From positions 930,001 to 994,000 of the forward strand of contig NZ_CP126981.1 in the NCBI RefSeq assembly GCF_030252325.1: 64,000 nt of DNA, written 5' to 3'. The notes beneath the pieces are model-generated. The model was not told the origin of the DNA, did no database searches, and saw nothing but the letters and a program-made list of their open reading frames with translations. This document shows positions 8,263 through 21,251 of this stretch, piece by piece. The stretch's first letter is position 1, and every line of letters starts with the position of its first letter. A program made the translations under genes and the position numbers. This DNA comes from Candidatus Mycobacterium wuenschmannii (lineage in GTDB: Bacteria; Actinomycetota; Actinomycetes; Mycobacteriales; Mycobacteriaceae).

Positions 8263-9297
8263 GTGACTCAGGCGGCGACTCGGCCGACATCCGACACCGA
8301 CAACACCGACATTCTCACGGTGGCCCGTCGGCAGGTGCTCGAACGCGGCGAGGGGCTGAGTCGGCAGCAGGTGCTCGACGTGTTGCAGCTGCCCGACGAC
8401 CGGCTCGAAGAGCTCCTCGCACTGGCACACGAGGTGCGCATGGCGCACTGCGGTCCCGAGGTCGAGGTCGAGGGCATCATCAGCCTGAAAACCGGTGGCT
8501 GCCCGGAGGACTGTCACTTCTGCTCTCAGTCGGGCCTGTTCGCCTCGCCGGTGCGCAGTGCGTGGCTGGACATCCCCAGCTTGGTCGAGGCGGCCAAGCA
8601 GACCGCCAAGTCCGGCGCCACCGAGTTCTGCATCGTCGCCGCGGTACGTGGCCCCGACGAGCGGCTGCTGGCACAGGTCGCCGCCGGCATCGAGGCGATC
8701 CGCGACGCGGTGGACATTCAAATCGCCTGCTCTCTCGGCATGCTGACGCAGGAGCAGGTGGACCGTCTCAAGGAGATGGGCGTCCACCGCTACAACCACA
8801 ACCTGGAGACCGCGCAGTCCTACTTCCCGAACGTCGTCACCACGCACAGCTGGGAAGAGCGCTGGGGCACGCTGGAGATGGTGCGCAAGGCCGGCATGGA
8901 GGTGTGCTGCGGCGGCATCCTCGGCATGGGCGAGACGGTCGAGCAGCGTGCGGAGTTTGCCGCGAATCTGGCCGAGCTGGACCCCGACGAGGTGCCGCTG
9001 AACTTCCTGAACCCGCGACCGGGCACCCCATTCGGCGACCTCGAGGTGCTGCCCGCCAGCGAGGCGCTCAAGGCCGTCGCGGCGTTCCGCCTGGCGCTGC
9101 CCCGGACGATGCTGCGCTTCGCCGGTGGCCGCGAGATCACCCTGGGCGACCTCGGCGCCAAGCAGGGCATCCTGGGCGGCATCAACGCCGTGATCGTCGG
9201 CAACTACCTGACCACGCTGGGGCGTCCCGCCGAGGCCGACCTGGAATTGCTGGATGATCTGCAGATGCCGATCAAGGCGCTCAACGCCAGCCTGTAG
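8263..9297 (+). CDS. bioB: Biotin synthase
   Basis: A 344-residue radical-SAM enzyme that inserts sulfur into dethiobiotin. The [4Fe-4S] CxxxCxxC motif is Cys80, Cys84, Cys87 ([12 protein letters not shown]). YNHNLET and a conserved Arg in the C-terminal region mark the second iron-sulfur site. AAGGAG lies before the GTG start. The roughly 200-bp region upstream, shared with the divergent small membrane gene, has no clear BioQ-type palindrome. The downstream Zn-ribbon and DUF2567 genes match the Rv1589-Rv1591 order. Confidence 0.97.
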   Translation: MTQAATRPTSDTDNTDILTVARRQVLERGEGLSRQQVLDVLQLPDDRLEELLALAHEVRMAHCGPEVEVEGIISLKTGGCPEDCHFCSQSGLFASPVRSAWLDIPSLVEAAKQTAKSGATEFCIVAAVRGPDERLLAQVAAGIEAIRDAVDIQIACSLGMLTQEQVDRLKEMGVHRYNHNLETAQSYFPNVVTTHSWEERWGTLEMVRKAGMEVCCGGILGMGETVEQRAEFAANLAELDPDEVPLNFLNPRPGTPFGDLEVLPASEALKAVAAFRLALPRTMLRFAGGREITLGDLGAKQGILGGINAVIVGNYLTTLGRPAEADLELLDDLQMPIKALNASL

Positions 9298-9300
9298 CGC

Positions 9301-9531
9301 GTGATGGTCTCCGATCTGCCCGCACCGGTAGGTGCAGGCGTCTACAACGTCTACACGGGCGACTCCGCCGGCAGCACCGTGCCGACAGCGGCCCAGCTGG
9401 GCCTCGAGCCGCCCCGGTTCTGCGCCGAGTGCGGCCGCCGGATGGTGGTGCAGGTGCGGCCCGACGGGTGGTGGGCGAAATGCTCGCGGCACGGGCTGGT
9501 GGATTCCTCCGAGCTCGAGGCACAGCGATGA
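9301..9531 (+). CDS. Small zinc-ribbon protein (Rv1590-like)
   Basis: A 76-residue protein with a C-terminal C-x2-C ... C-x2-H zinc-binding pattern (FCAECGRRM, then AKCSRHG). It starts 3 nt after the bioB stop, at GTG 9301 or the following ATG 9304, without a strong ribosome-binding site, suggesting coupling to bioB translation. Conserved position next to bioB in mycobacteria suggests a role tied to biotin synthase, but none is established. Confidence 0.8.
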   Translation: MMVSDLPAPVGAGVYNVYTGDSAGSTVPTAAQLGLEPPRFCAECGRRMVVQVRPDGWWAKCSRHGLVDSSELEAQR

Positions 9532-10145
9532 CGGCCGCCGCTCCGCGGATTTCCCGACGACGGGCGGCCCTCACGGTCGCGGTGAGCCTGCTGCCGGGCG
9601 GCGCGCTGGTGGGTGGGCTCTGGGCGTGGATTGCCCCGCCGATCAAGGGCGTAGTGGCGCTGACGCACAGCGGTGAGCGCCTGCACGACTATCTCGGCAG
9701 CGAGGCCGATAACTTTTTCATCGCCGCGTTCATGATGCTCGGTCTACTGAACGTCGTCGCGGTTGTCGCGGCGGTCCTGGCGTGGCAATGGCGGGCGCAC
9801 CGCGGACCCGGCATGGTTGTCGGGCTGTGCGCCGGGATGGTCGGCGCGGCCGGCGTAGCGGTCGGCATCGGCGTTCTGGCCGCCCATTTACGCTATGGCA
9901 CAGTCGATTTCGGCATGATCCCGCTGAGTCATGATCACCCGCTGCAGTACTTCACGACGGCCTCGCCGGTGTTCTTCGGCCCGTCCCGGCTGCAGATCGC
10001 CTGCACGCTGTTGCTGCCCGCGGCAACAGCCGCGCTGGTCTACGCCGTCCCGGTAGCGGCGACGGCGCGCGACGACCTGGACGGCTATCCGCCCGTCGAA
10101 GCCGTTTACCCCCGGGTCGAAAGCGCTACTGCGGCAACGTCATAG
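9528..10145 (+). CDS. DUF2567 membrane protein (Rv1591-like)
   Basis: 205 residues with four predicted membrane helices: a signal-anchor-like helix near residues 17-35, two in the middle (about 60-115) and one near 160-180. The ATG overlaps the preceding stop (ATGA), and the 3' end overlaps the convergent lipase gene by 6 bp. Function unknown. Confidence 0.8.
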   Translation: MTAAAPRISRRRAALTVAVSLLPGGALVGGLWAWIAPPIKGVVALTHSGERLHDYLGSEADNFFIAAFMMLGLLNVVAVVAAVLAWQWRAHRGPGMVVGLCAGMVGAAGVAVGIGVLAAHLRYGTVDFGMIPLSHDHPLQYFTTASPVFFGPSRLQIACTLLLPAATAALVYAVPVAATARDDLDGYPPVEAVYPRVESATAATS

Positions 10146-11477
10146 CGGGCGGCGGCGCACCGACTTGCCGGTGATGACCTTGGCAGCGATGACGGCCAGC
10201 CGTGCCATGCCGACGTAGGTCGTCGGGTTGAACATCGTCGGCCACTTCGTCCGGATCAGATGATCGGTCAGCGGACGACGGGCAAAGCGATCCTGTAACC
10301 AGCGCAACGCCATCGGCGCCGACAACGGATGCAGCAGCAGGTGCTCGTTGAACGCGTCGCGGTGGTAGGTGACGTCGGCGCCGCCGGCCGAGTAGGCATC
10401 GGCCAACCGGTCAATGTCCTCGACGTCGATCAGGTAGTCGTGGACGGCCTGCACGATCAGTACCGGCGGGGTGGGCACCTTGGCGCCCAGCCTGATGTTG
10501 TCGAAGACGTACTCCAACTCCGGCATCGCCAGGATTTCCTCCAGCGGGCGGTCCAGGTAGTCGCCGACGTCCTTCTTGATCATCCGGATGACCGCACCGA
10601 CGGTCGTCATGCTCTCCAGCCGGTGCAGCAGCGCGAGGCCTTCCTCGCTGGCGTGTTCGTTGATGACACGGTTCAGGTCGGGGTAGATGTGCACGAGCGC
10701 CGCGATCACCATCGCAGGCAGGCCGGACAGGACGCTGCCGTTGAGCCGGCGGAAGGTGTGGCCCAGGTCGCCGACCGGCGACCCGAGGACCGCACCGACG
10801 ATGTCCAGCTCCGGCGCGTAGTCGGCGCACAGCTCGGCCGCCCACGCGGTGGCCAGTCCGCCACCGGAGTAGCCCCACAGCGCCACCGGCGCCTTCGCGG
10901 ACAGTCCCAGTCGTTCGGCACTCAGTGCGGCGCGCACGCCGTCGAGAATGAAGTAGCCCGGCTCGAACGGCGCCCCCCACATGCCGGTGCGGCCCTCGTG
11001 GTCGGGGATCGACACCGCCCAGCCTTCGGCCAGCGCGGCGGAGATCAGCAGGAATTCCAGCTGGGCCAGCGATCCGAGTGCGTTGGCGCGGCGGCGCAGC
11101 GCGTACGAGGGAAAGCAGCGCGACGACACCGCGTCGATCGCGCACTGATACGACAGCACCGGGCACGGTCGGTCAGGGGTGGCTTCGGCAGGCACGATGA
11201 CGGTCGTCGCCGTGGCCGCCGGCTGGCCGTTCATGTCGGTGCTGCGGTAGAGCAGCTGGGTGGCCATCGAGCGCTGCGGGATCAGGCCGAGGAAGGCCAG
11301 CTCAACGTCGCGCGAGCGCAGTACGGTGCCGGGCTCGGCGTGCTGATATCCCGGCGGCGGCTCGTAGAACGGGTCGTCGGTCGGCAGCTGGGGGCGGGCT
11401 TTGGCTTGCAATTCCTCGTGCGGCGCAACGCCGATCCACTCGGCACCGGTAGCGGTCGCAAGGTTGCCAATGTCCAT
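10140..11477 (-). CDS. Secretory-lipase-family alpha/beta hydrolase (Rv1592c-like)
   Basis: A 445-residue member of the LIP (fungal secretory lipase) family. The nucleophile elbow is GYSGGG near residue 195; a late Asp ([10 protein letters not shown]) and His (NEHLLLHP) complete a plausible triad. The start at MDIGNLA matches the expected family length better than the longer frame beginning at 11543. No strong signal peptide is visible. Esters of medium or long acyl chains are the likely substrates. It is convergent with the DUF2567 gene and lies 62 bp downstream of nrtR on the same strand. Confidence 0.88.
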   Translation of the reverse strand: MDIGNLATATGAEWIGVAPHEELQAKARPQLPTDDPFYEPPPGYQHAEPGTVLRSRDVELAFLGLIPQRSMATQLLYRSTDMNGQPAATATTVIVPAEATPDRPCPVLSYQCAIDAVSSRCFPSYALRRRANALGSLAQLEFLLISAALAEGWAVSIPDHEGRTGMWGAPFEPGYFILDGVRAALSAERLGLSAKAPVALWGYSGGGLATAWAAELCADYAPELDIVGAVLGSPVGDLGHTFRRLNGSVLSGLPAMVIAALVHIYPDLNRVINEHASEEGLALLHRLESMTTVGAVIRMIKKDVGDYLDRPLEEILAMPELEYVFDNIRLGAKVPTPPVLIVQAVHDYLIDVEDIDRLADAYSAGGADVTYHRDAFNEHLLLHPLSAPMALRWLQDRFARRPLTDHLIRTKWPTMFNPTTYVGMARLAVIAAKVITGKSVRRRPL

Positions 11478-11539
11478 CGGGGCATTGTTGCTTAAGGGAG
11501 CATTAAGAATCCAGTTGGCCGGCCGGTGAGTCGCGCACG

Positions 11540-12259
11540 TCACGCCGAACCGGGAGGTCGCAGCGCCGCAAATTCGTCTGTGACGCGCAACTGGGAATCT
11601 GTGAATCGGAACAACGCCGCCGGTCGGCCACCGCTGCGGCCGGACTGCGCGACGGTGCCGGTGGGCGTGATGACGCCCCGGCGGGCGAGCACCCGCTGCA
11701 GATTCGTGGAGTCGACCTGATACCCCAGGGCCGCGCCGTAGATGTCGCGCAGCGTCGACATGGCGAATTCGGTTGGCGCCAAGGCGAACCCGATATTCGT
11801 GTAGGACATCTTCGCGACCAGCCGGGTCCGGGCGTGCTCGACCATCGGGCCGTGGTCGAACGCCATCGGCGGCAGCGCGGTGACAGGGTGCCAGCGGGTG
11901 TCGGACGGCAGCTCCGGGGTGGCGGGGGAGCGCACCAGCCCGAGGAAGGTCGACGCGATCGTCCGTGTTCCGGGCAATCGCGCCGGTTCGGAGAACACCG
12001 CGAGTTGTTCGAGGTGAGCGACCTCACGCAGGTCGACCTTCTCGGCGAGCTGGCGGCGCACCGACGTCATCATGTCCTCGTCGTGCCGGAGCCGTCCGCC
12101 GGGCAGTGACCACGCGTCGCGCTGGGGGTCGCGTGCGCGTTGCCACAGCAGCACGCTGAGCTCGGGTCTCAGTGTCTTGGGGCCCGACGGGCCCGCTGTG
12201 AGCCCGCGAACCTGGAATACGACGGCGAGCACTTCGTGCGCAGTGCTACCATTGACCAT
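11540..12259 (-). CDS. nrtR: NrtR-type NUDIX-related repressor of NAD synthesis
   Basis: A 239-residue regulator with an N-terminal NUDIX-like domain (about 10-150) and a C-terminal winged helix (about 155-225, with [11 protein letters not shown]). The Nudix box is recognisable but degenerate ([22 protein letters not shown]), as expected for a ligand-binding rather than hydrolytic domain. NrtR proteins repress NAD genes and are released by ADP-ribose or related ligands. It is divergent from nadABC with a 23-bp palindrome between them. No Shine-Dalgarno sequence precedes the ATG; a TACAAT hexamer 7 nt upstream implies a leaderless transcript. Confidence 0.92.
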   Translation of the reverse strand: MVNGSTAHEVLAVVFQVRGLTAGPSGPKTLRPELSVLLWQRARDPQRDAWSLPGGRLRHDEDMMTSVRRQLAEKVDLREVAHLEQLAVFSEPARLPGTRTIASTFLGLVRSPATPELPSDTRWHPVTALPPMAFDHGPMVEHARTRLVAKMSYTNIGFALAPTEFAMSTLRDIYGAALGYQVDSTNLQRVLARRGVITPTGTVAQSGRSGGRPAALFRFTDSQLRVTDEFAALRPPGSA

Positions 12260-12282
12260 GTTTTCGATTGTAAGACGAAAAC
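12260..12282. promoter_or_regulatory. NrtR operator between nrtR and nadA
   Basis: A palindrome GTTTTCG-N9-CGAAAAC starting directly next to the nrtR start codon and 28 bp before nadA. Position and symmetry fit an NrtR binding site. It covers the predicted nrtR -10, so nrtR should be autoregulated together with nadABC. Confidence 0.75.
12267..12272 (-). promoter_or_regulatory. -10 element of leaderless nrtR inside the operator
   Basis: On the minus strand TACAAT is followed by exactly 7 nt and the ATG of nrtR. The hexamer lies in the centre of the NrtR palindrome. Confidence 0.6.
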
Positions 12283-12309
12283 CCGTGCCGCGAGGCGAAA
12301 GGATCGACT

Positions 12310-13383
12310 ATGGCAGTCGTGAATCGCACCGACGTGCTGTCAAACGGTCTGGATGAAGACATGACGAGCGTTCTGGCCGCAGGAATCATCAACTCTCCCA
12401 ACGGTTTCAGTGGCATTGACGGCGATGGCCAGTGGGCTGCCGAGATTCGCCGCCTCGCCGATCTGCGAAACGCCACAATCTTGGCGCACAACTACCAGCT
12501 GCCGGCCATTCAGGACGTCGCCGACCACGTCGGCGACTCACTGGCGCTGTCCCGGATCGCCGCCGAGGCACCCGAAGACACGATCGTGTTCTGCGGCGTG
12601 CACTTCATGGCCGAGACCGCCAAGATCCTGAGCCCCGACAAGACCGTGCTCATCCCGGACCAGCGCGCCGGTTGCTCGCTCGCGGACTCGATCACCCCCG
12701 AAGACCTGCAGGCCTGGAAAGACGAGCACCCCGACGCGGTCGTCGTCTCCTACGTCAACACCACCGCGGCGGTGAAGGCGCTCACCGACATCTGCTGCAC
12801 CTCCTCCAACGCCGTCGACGTCGTCGCGTCCATCGACCCCGAGCGCGACGTGCTGTTCTGCCCCGACCAGTTCCTCGGGGCGCATGTGCGCCGGATGACG
12901 GGGCGCGACAACGTGCACGTCTGGGCCGGCGAATGCCACGTGCACGCCGGGATCAACGGCGACGAGCTGACCGATCAGGCCCGCAAACACCCCGACGCCG
13001 AGTTGTTCGTCCACCCCGAGTGTGGCTGTGCCACGTCTGCGCTGTACCTCGCGGGTGAGGGCGCTTTCCCGGACGAGCGGGTGAAGATCCTGTCGACCGG
13101 CGGCATGCTGGACGCTGCGCGCGAGACCCGCGCCCGCGAGGTCCTGGTCGCCACCGAGGTGGGCATGCTGCACCAACTTCGCCGTGCCGCACCGGAAGTC
13201 GACTTCCGCGCGGTCAACGACCGCGCCTCCTGCAAGTACATGAAGATGATCACCCCCGCCGCGCTGCTGCGCTGCCTGGTCGACGGCGCCGACGAGGTGC
13301 ACGTCGATGCGCAGACCGCCGCACAGGCCCGCCAGAGCGTGCAGCGGATGATCGCGATCGGCCAGCCGGGCGGCGGCGAATGA
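12310..13383 (+). CDS. nadA: Quinolinate synthase A
   Basis: A 357-residue [4Fe-4S] enzyme that condenses iminoaspartate with dihydroxyacetone phosphate to quinolinate. The three cluster cysteines are in the family positions: [10 protein letters not shown] region with [14 protein letters not shown], and [15 protein letters not shown] lies 7 nt before the ATG. First gene of nadA-nadB-nadC, with NrtR control predicted from the operator just upstream. The stop overlaps the nadB start. Confidence 0.97.
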   Translation: MAVVNRTDVLSNGLDEDMTSVLAAGIINSPNGFSGIDGDGQWAAEIRRLADLRNATILAHNYQLPAIQDVADHVGDSLALSRIAAEAPEDTIVFCGVHFMAETAKILSPDKTVLIPDQRAGCSLADSITPEDLQAWKDEHPDAVVVSYVNTTAAVKALTDICCTSSNAVDVVASIDPERDVLFCPDQFLGAHVRRMTGRDNVHVWAGECHVHAGINGDELTDQARKHPDAELFVHPECGCATSALYLAGEGAFPDERVKILSTGGMLDAARETRAREVLVATEVGMLHQLRRAAPEVDFRAVNDRASCKYMKMITPAALLRCLVDGADEVHVDAQTAAQARQSVQRMIAIGQPGGGE

Positions 13384-14978
13384 CCCCGCAGCCGGCCTGG
13401 CAGGAACACGCCGACGTCGTCGTCATCGGCACGGGTGTCGCCGGACTGGCCGCGGCGCTGGCCGCGCACCGCGCCGGCCGCCGGGTGATCGTGTTGAGCA
13501 AGGCCGGACGACGGGCCGGCGCGACGGCTACGCACTACGCGCAGGGCGGTATCGCGGTGGTGCTGCCGGATACCGACGACTCGGTCGACGCCCATGTCGC
13601 CGACACTCTCGCCGCCGGCGCCGGCCTGTGCGACACCGACGCCGTGACGTCGATCGTCGCCGACGGCTACCGGGCAGTGACCGAGTTGGTCCGCGACGGG
13701 GCACGTTTCGACCAGGCCGCCGCAGGGGGTTGGGCGCTGAGCCGCGAGGGTGGACACACCCGGCGCCGCATCGTGCACGCCGGCGGCGACGCCACCGGCG
13801 CAGAGGTGCAGCGCGCCCTCGACCACGCCGCCGCAACGTTGGACGTTCGCACCGGTCACGCCGCACTACGCGTGCTGCACGACGCGACGTCCGGCACGGA
13901 CGCCGTGACTGGCGTGCTGGTGGCCGATCGGCGGGGCATCGGCGTCGTTCACGCGCCGTCGGTGATTCTCGCCAGCGGCGGCCTCGGGCAGATGTACACC
14001 GCGACCACCAATCCCGCCGGGTCGACCGGTGACGGTGTCGCGCTGGCGCTGTGGGCCGGGGTCGCGGTCAGCGACATCGAGTTCATCCAGTTCCACCCGA
14101 CCATGCTGTTCGACGGCTCCTCGGACCGCGGGCCCGGAAAACGTCGCCCGCTGGTCACCGAGGCCATCCGTGGTGAGGGTGCGAACCTGATTGACAGTCA
14201 AGGCAATTCGGTGACCGCGGGCGTCCACCCGATGGGCGACCTGGCACCGCGCGATGTCGTCGCCGGGGCGATCGACGCGCGGCTGCGCCTCACCGGCGAC
14301 CGATGCGTCTACCTGGACGCCCGTCGCATCGAAGACTTCGGGCGCCGTTTCCCGACCGTCGCCGCCGCCTGCCGCGACGCCGGCGTAGACCCGGTCCGCG
14401 AGCCCATCCCGGTCGCTCCGGGCGCGCACTACAGCTGCGGCGGCGTGACGACCGATGTCCACGGTCGTACCGAGCTGGCCGGGCTGTACGCCGCCGGCGA
14501 GGTCGCCCGCACCGGCATGCACGGCGCCAACCGGCTCGCGTCCAACAGCCTGCTCGAAGGCCTGGTCGTCGGCGGGCGCGCCGGCCGGGCCGCGGCCGAG
14601 CACGCCGCGGTGATCGGTCCCGTCCGCGCGACCGCTGGGGAGCCGGGCACGGCCGCCACCCTGCCGCGCGCCGACCTGCAGCGGGTGATGAGTCGCGACG
14701 CCTCCGTGATTCGCGACGCGACCGGCCTGCGGCGGCTGATCGGGACGCTGTCCGCAGCGCCGCCGCATCCGGTCGACGGACGTGCCACTCTCGAGGACGC
14801 CGCGCTCACGGTCGCCGCCCATGCGGTTGCCGCGGCCGCGCTGGCTCGCGAGGAGAGCCGGGGCTGCCACCACCGCGCGGAGCACCCTGCCACTGGGCCC
14901 GCGCCTGCCCGCAGCCTTGTCGTCCGCCTCGACGCCGGCTACAGCGCGCAGGTCGAGGAGTTGGCGGCGGTCTGCTGA
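13380..14978 (+). CDS. nadB: L-aspartate oxidase
   Basis: A 532-residue FAD enzyme that oxidises aspartate to iminoaspartate, the substrate of NadA. The N-terminal dinucleotide motif is [20 protein letters not shown]-contact and active-site segments include [17 protein letters not shown] and YSCGGV, followed by a C-terminal helical domain. It overlaps nadA by 4 nt (ATGA) and nadC by 1 nt (TGATG), which indicates tight stoichiometry. Confidence 0.97.
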   Translation: MTPQPAWQEHADVVVIGTGVAGLAAALAAHRAGRRVIVLSKAGRRAGATATHYAQGGIAVVLPDTDDSVDAHVADTLAAGAGLCDTDAVTSIVADGYRAVTELVRDGARFDQAAAGGWALSREGGHTRRRIVHAGGDATGAEVQRALDHAAATLDVRTGHAALRVLHDATSGTDAVTGVLVADRRGIGVVHAPSVILASGGLGQMYTATTNPAGSTGDGVALALWAGVAVSDIEFIQFHPTMLFDGSSDRGPGKRRPLVTEAIRGEGANLIDSQGNSVTAGVHPMGDLAPRDVVAGAIDARLRLTGDRCVYLDARRIEDFGRRFPTVAAACRDAGVDPVREPIPVAPGAHYSCGGVTTDVHGRTELAGLYAAGEVARTGMHGANRLASNSLLEGLVVGGRAGRAAAEHAAVIGPVRATAGEPGTAATLPRADLQRVMSRDASVIRDATGLRRLIGTLSAAPPHPVDGRATLEDAALTVAAHAVAAAALAREESRGCHHRAEHPATGPAPARSLVVRLDAGYSAQVEELAAVC

Positions 14979-15835
14979 TGAGGCTCTCTGAGGCGGAGGT
15001 CGCCGAGGCCCGCGCCACCATCGCGCGCGCGCTCGACGAAGACCTGCGCTACGGCGCCGACATCACCACCACCGCCACCGTGCCGGACGGCGCGACCACC
15101 ACCGCGTCGCTGATCACCCGCGAACCCGGCGTCATCGCGGGTGTCGAGATCGCGGTTCTGGTGCTCGACGAGGTGCTCGGTGCCGACGACTACCGGATCG
15201 TCCACCGGGTCGACGACGGAGCGCGCCTGCAACCCGGCGATTCCGCGCTGACGGTCGAGGCGCGCACCCACGGCCTGCTGACCGCGGAGCGCACGCTGCT
15301 GAACCTCGTCTGCCATCTGTCCGGGATCGCCACCGCCACTGCGGCGTGGGTGGATGCGGTCGACGGCACCAAGACCCAGATCCGCGACACCCGTAAGACG
15401 TTGCCCGGCCTGCGGACCCTGCAGAAGTATGCGGTTCGCGTCGGCGGCGGCGTGAACCACCGCCTCGGGTTGGGCGATGCGGCGCTGATCAAAGACAACC
15501 ATGTGGCGGCGGCCGGCTCGGTGGTCGCCGCGCTGCGCGCGGTGCGGGCCGCCGCACCCGACCTGGCGTGCGAGGTCGAAGTCGACTCACTCGAGCAGCT
15601 CGACGAAATCCTCGCCGAGAACGCCGAATTGGTGCTGCTGGACAACTTCCCGATCTGGCAGACCCAGATTGCCGTGCAGCGCAGGGACACTCGCGCCCCG
15701 GCCACCAAACTCGAGTCCTCGGGCGGCCTTTCGCTCGACACCGCCGCGGACTACGCCGGAACCGGAGTCGACTACCTCGCCGTCGGCGCGCTCACGCATT
15801 CGGTGCGGGTGCTCGACATCGGCCTGGACGTCTGA
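14978..15835 (+). CDS. nadC: Quinolinate phosphoribosyltransferase
   Basis: A 285-residue enzyme converting quinolinate and PRPP to nicotinate mononucleotide. The type II PRTase signature is RDTRKTLPGLRTLQKYAVRVGGG near residues 130-153, and KDNH and VEVDS segments follow. The start was placed at the ATG overlapping the nadB stop, which gives the normal family length; a longer frame upstream is antisense-like read-through. Confidence 0.97.
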   Translation: MRLSEAEVAEARATIARALDEDLRYGADITTTATVPDGATTTASLITREPGVIAGVEIAVLVLDEVLGADDYRIVHRVDDGARLQPGDSALTVEARTHGLLTAERTLLNLVCHLSGIATATAAWVDAVDGTKTQIRDTRKTLPGLRTLQKYAVRVGGGVNHRLGLGDAALIKDNHVAAAGSVVAALRAVRAAAPDLACEVEVDSLEQLDEILAENAELVLLDNFPIWQTQIAVQRRDTRAPATKLESSGGLSLDTAADYAGTGVDYLAVGALTHSVRVLDIGLDV

Positions 15836-15836
15836 G

Positions 15837-16865
15837 ATGCGCCAGCTGACGTACGCGGACGTCGGCAGCTACGCCTGGCGCGACGTGCCCGACCCCGAGA
15901 TCACCCGGCCGCAGCAGGCGCTGGTCCGTCCGCTGCAGGTGGCGTGCTGCGACCTCGACGTCGCAGTCGCCCGCGGCGTGGCGCCGCTGGCGCCCGGATA
16001 CGCCGTCGGACACGAGGGGCTGGCGGAGGTCGTGGCAGTCGGCTCGGACGTGACCGGCGTCGCGGTGGGCGACCGCGTCGTCGTCCCCTTCCAGATCAGC
16101 TGCGGCGATTGTCGCGAGTGTCGGCGCGGCGTCACCGGTTCCTGCGGCTCGGTTCCGCTGATGGCCATGTACGGGCTTGCGGCATTGGCCGGCCTGGACG
16201 GCGGCGGCTTCATGTCCGACGTGGTGCTGGTGCCCTACGCCGACGCCATGCTGATTCCGCTGCCGCCGACTGTCGACCCGGTCGCCGTCGCCTCGTTGTC
16301 GGACAACATCCCGGACGGCTGGCGTGCCGTCGGGCCGTATGCCGCGGAACTGGCCGGCCTGGATCCGGCCGACCGGCGCGTGCTGGTGATCGGGCGGCTG
16401 TCGATCGGGCTGTACGCGGCGGCACTGGCCGTCGCCCTCGGCAACCGGGTCGACTACGTCGATACCGACCCTGGTCGCCTGGCCGCCGCCGAGAAGGTCG
16501 GTGCGACCGTGCACGACCTGGCCAAGCCGGACAAGACGTGGGCGCCCTTCCCGGTCACCGTGCACACCACCGGCGATCCGAAGCTGTTGTCCGCGGCGTT
16601 GCGCGCCACCTGGCCCGACGGGGTGTGCACCGACACCGGCATCTACTACCAGCCGAGCGTCGAGGTCCCGATGCTGCAGGCCTATACGCGCGGGGTACGC
16701 CTGGCCACCGGGCGGGTCAGCGCGCGGGCGGTGATCCCGCAGGTGCTGGAGCTGCTGGGCGCCGGGTGCGACCTGGCGCCGGTCGTCGAGCGGGTGGTGC
16801 CGTGGGAGGACGCGCCGGCGGTCTGGCCGACGATGACCGGCAAGACGGTCTTCACCCGCGCTTAG
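15837..16865 (+). CDS. Zinc-binding medium-chain dehydrogenase
   Basis: 342 residues with the MDR (alcohol dehydrogenase) fold. Catalytic-zinc candidates are the Cys/Asp of ACCDLD and the GHE of YAVGHEGLAEV; a structural-zinc loop CGDCRECRRGVTGSC follows. The Rossmann turn is atypical: VIGRLSIGLYAAALA instead of GxGxxG. It follows nadC after 1 nt, so it is probably part of the nad transcript. In M. tuberculosis this position holds the unrelated Rv1597, and an IS30 element lies directly downstream, so local rearrangement is likely. The substrate is unknown. Confidence 0.82.
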   Translation: MRQLTYADVGSYAWRDVPDPEITRPQQALVRPLQVACCDLDVAVARGVAPLAPGYAVGHEGLAEVVAVGSDVTGVAVGDRVVVPFQISCGDCRECRRGVTGSCGSVPLMAMYGLAALAGLDGGGFMSDVVLVPYADAMLIPLPPTVDPVAVASLSDNIPDGWRAVGPYAAELAGLDPADRRVLVIGRLSIGLYAAALAVALGNRVDYVDTDPGRLAAAEKVGATVHDLAKPDKTWAPFPVTVHTTGDPKLLSAALRATWPDGVCTDTGIYYQPSVEVPMLQAYTRGVRLATGRVSARAVIPQVLELLGAGCDLAPVVERVVPWEDAPAVWPTMTGKTVFTRA

Positions 16866-16909
16866 GTCGTCGCGAAACAGACGTCAGGGCTGTGATTTTG
16901 GCGGCGGTT

Positions 16910-18175
16910 TCAAGGTTTGGTTGCAACAGTGGTTTCTGTCGGGGCTGACAGTAGTGCGTTGAGGCGGTTGGTGGGGTTGTCCCAGCCGAATCGTTTCCGT
17001 GGGCGACCGTTGAGTTCGTCGGCGACGAAGCTGAGGTGTTCAGCCGAGTGGATCGACAGGTCGGTTCCCTTTGGAAAGTATTGCCGCAACAGGCCATTGG
17101 TGTTTTCGTTACTGCCTCGCTGCCAGGGTGAATGCGGGTCGCAGAAATAGATCTCAATGTCCGCGGCGAGGCTGATCCTGGCGTGCTGGGCCATCTCGTG
17201 ACCTTGGTCCCAGGTCACGGTGCGACGCAGGGTGGGCGGCAGTTCGGTGATCGCGGCGATCATGGCGTCAGCGACCATTTCAGCGCTGCGGCTGGCGGGC
17301 AGATGTAGCAGGCGCACATAGCCCGTGGAGCGTTCGACAAGGGTGCCGATCTGGGAGGCCTGGTTTTTACCGATGATCAGATCACCCTCCCAATGCCCAG
17401 GCACGGCCCGGTCGGCGGCCTCAGCGGGGCGCTCAGAGATGTTGACCATGCCCGGAATACGGCCACGACCGTCAGCGGCGCGGACTCTGTTACGGGGTTT
17501 GCGCAGCCCACGCCCGGTGCGTAGGCATTGGGTCAGCTCGCGACGCAGCTCACCGCGTCCTTGCACGTACAGCGACCTGTAAATGGTCTCGTGGGACACC
17601 TGCATCTCCGGACGGTTGGGATACATCGTGGCTAGCTCGCCGGCGATCTGTTCGGGGCTGTACTTCTTGAGCAACAACGTTTGCACCTTGTCGTGCAACC
17701 CCGGGCAGCGGGCCAGCTTGCCAGCCTTGGGGCGACGCGCCCGCTCTTCGCTGCGGCGCTGAGCGATCCGCGCCGAATAACCCGACTGAGCATCCCAGCC
17801 ACCACGGTAAGCGCCGAACCGATGCAGGGCCCGATAGCGGCCTGTGCGATTGCGCGCAGCACCGTTGATAGCGATCTCACGCATGATCGTCGACGGCGCC
17901 CGCCCCAACCGACCAGCGATCGAGCGGATCGACTCGCTCTGCGAGGTACCGATCATGATCTGCTCACGCTCACTTGGTGACAGCCGCGGCCGAATTCGGC
18001 CCTGCGGCTCGTGCATTCGTGGATTCACACCACCAAATCTGCGGAACCACTTCCTGCCACACGTCGCCGACACGCCGACCGCAGCGCCGGCATCTTCCGA
18101 CGACCACCCATCAGCAATCAACACCCAAAACCGACGCTGCACCGACAACACCTGAGGCTGCCCGGCCATCAACAC
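16910..18175 (-). CDS. IS30-family transposase
   Basis: 421 residues, uninterrupted. The N-terminal half carries helix-turn-helix regions (LSPSEREQI...[20 protein letters not shown]), and the C-terminal DDE catalytic domain has Asp in [10 protein letters not shown], Asp in TWDQGHEM and Glu in [18 protein letters not shown], the IS30 signature. The frame is intact, so the element may still be active. Its stop codon lies at or slightly outside the presumed left end. Confidence 0.93.
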   Translation of the reverse strand: MLMAGQPQVLSVQRRFWVLIADGWSSEDAGAAVGVSATCGRKWFRRFGGVNPRMHEPQGRIRPRLSPSEREQIMIGTSQSESIRSIAGRLGRAPSTIMREIAINGAARNRTGRYRALHRFGAYRGGWDAQSGYSARIAQRRSEERARRPKAGKLARCPGLHDKVQTLLLKKYSPEQIAGELATMYPNRPEMQVSHETIYRSLYVQGRGELRRELTQCLRTGRGLRKPRNRVRAADGRGRIPGMVNISERPAEAADRAVPGHWEGDLIIGKNQASQIGTLVERSTGYVRLLHLPASRSAEMVADAMIAAITELPPTLRRTVTWDQGHEMAQHARISLAADIEIYFCDPHSPWQRGSNENTNGLLRQYFPKGTDLSIHSAEHLSFVADELNGRPRKRFGWDNPTNRLNALLSAPTETTVATKP

Positions 18176-18205
18176 TCCTCACCGCAAAGTGTTGCAACGA
18201 CCCCC
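16913..18205 (-). mobile_element. IS30-family insertion sequence (ends approximate)
   Basis: A single-ORF element of about 1.3 kb between the dehydrogenase and an F420-type nitroreductase gene. The only clear terminal similarity is GTTGCAACA at 16920-16928 and, inverted, at the right end (TGTTGCAAC 18190-18198); the flanking bases match poorly, so the exact inverted repeats and target duplication are not fixed. Confidence 0.7.
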
Positions 18206-18254
18206 TGAGCCCAAGGGCCAAACAACGGCCTTGGCTGCGCTCTCGCGGCGGGGG

Positions 18255-18665
18255 CTACGCGATGTCGGCGACGAAGACGCCGGACCGGCCGAGCGTCTTC
18301 TTGGCCAGGAACGGCAGGCCGGTGCCGTCGCTGCCGGCCGGCAGCACCCGCGGGTTGGTGATGTGCACAGTCGACCGGATAAAACGCACATCGGCTTCGC
18401 CGGCTGCGATCACATTCTTGACCCAGTTGGTCTTGCCGTGAATCAGCCCGATGGCCAGCACATTGCCTTTGCGGTAGGCGGTGACGATGGTCTGGTACGG
18501 CGTGCCCGAGGTGCGTCCGCGGTGGGTGATGACCGAGAAGCCCGGGATGAAGCGCGCGAACGGTCGCACCAGCGGGTTGAAGTACTTGATCTGGAAGCGT
18601 TCCAGCGCCGGCGGGACGAGCATCGGAACGCCGGGCGCATTGTTCGGATGGTCCTTCGCGGACAT
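18255..18665 (-). CDS. Deazaflavin (F420)-dependent nitroreductase-family protein (Rv1598c-like)
   Basis: 136 residues of the DDN/split-barrel family, which uses or binds coenzyme F420. Family motifs [15 protein letters not shown] and GKTNWVKNV are present. The ATG at 18665 is preferred to the adjacent GTG because AGGGAG lies 5 nt before it. Divergent from hisD as in M. tuberculosis. Its substrate is not known; relatives reduce quinones or nitroimidazoles. Confidence 0.85.
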   Translation of the reverse strand: MSAKDHPNNAPGVPMLVPPALERFQIKYFNPLVRPFARFIPGFSVITHRGRTSGTPYQTIVTAYRKGNVLAIGLIHGKTNWVKNVIAAGEADVRFIRSTVHITNPRVLPAGSDGTGLPFLAKKTLGRSGVFVADIA

Positions 18666-18694
18666 CACGTCTCCCTCTTCTCGAGTGTGCCGTC

Positions 18695-18700
18695 AATGTA
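18695..18700 (-). promoter_or_regulatory. -10 element of the nitroreductase-family gene
   Basis: On the minus strand TACATT lies about 30 nt before the ATG, predicting a roughly 22-nt leader that contains the AGGGAG ribosome-binding site. Confidence 0.45.
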
Positions 18701-18730
18701 CCGGTCCGATATGGAGTTGCTCTGTTCTGG

Positions 18731-18736
18731 GACAAT
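18731..18736 (+). promoter_or_regulatory. -10 element of the his operon, leaderless
   Basis: GACAAT is followed by 7 nt and the GTG at 18744. An in-frame ATG at 18735 falls inside this hexamer and therefore cannot be the start if the promoter is right. Confidence 0.5.
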
Positions 18737-18743
18737 GGTCGGC

Positions 18744-21244
<2,501 letters not shown>

Positions 21245-21251
21245 GAGCGTC

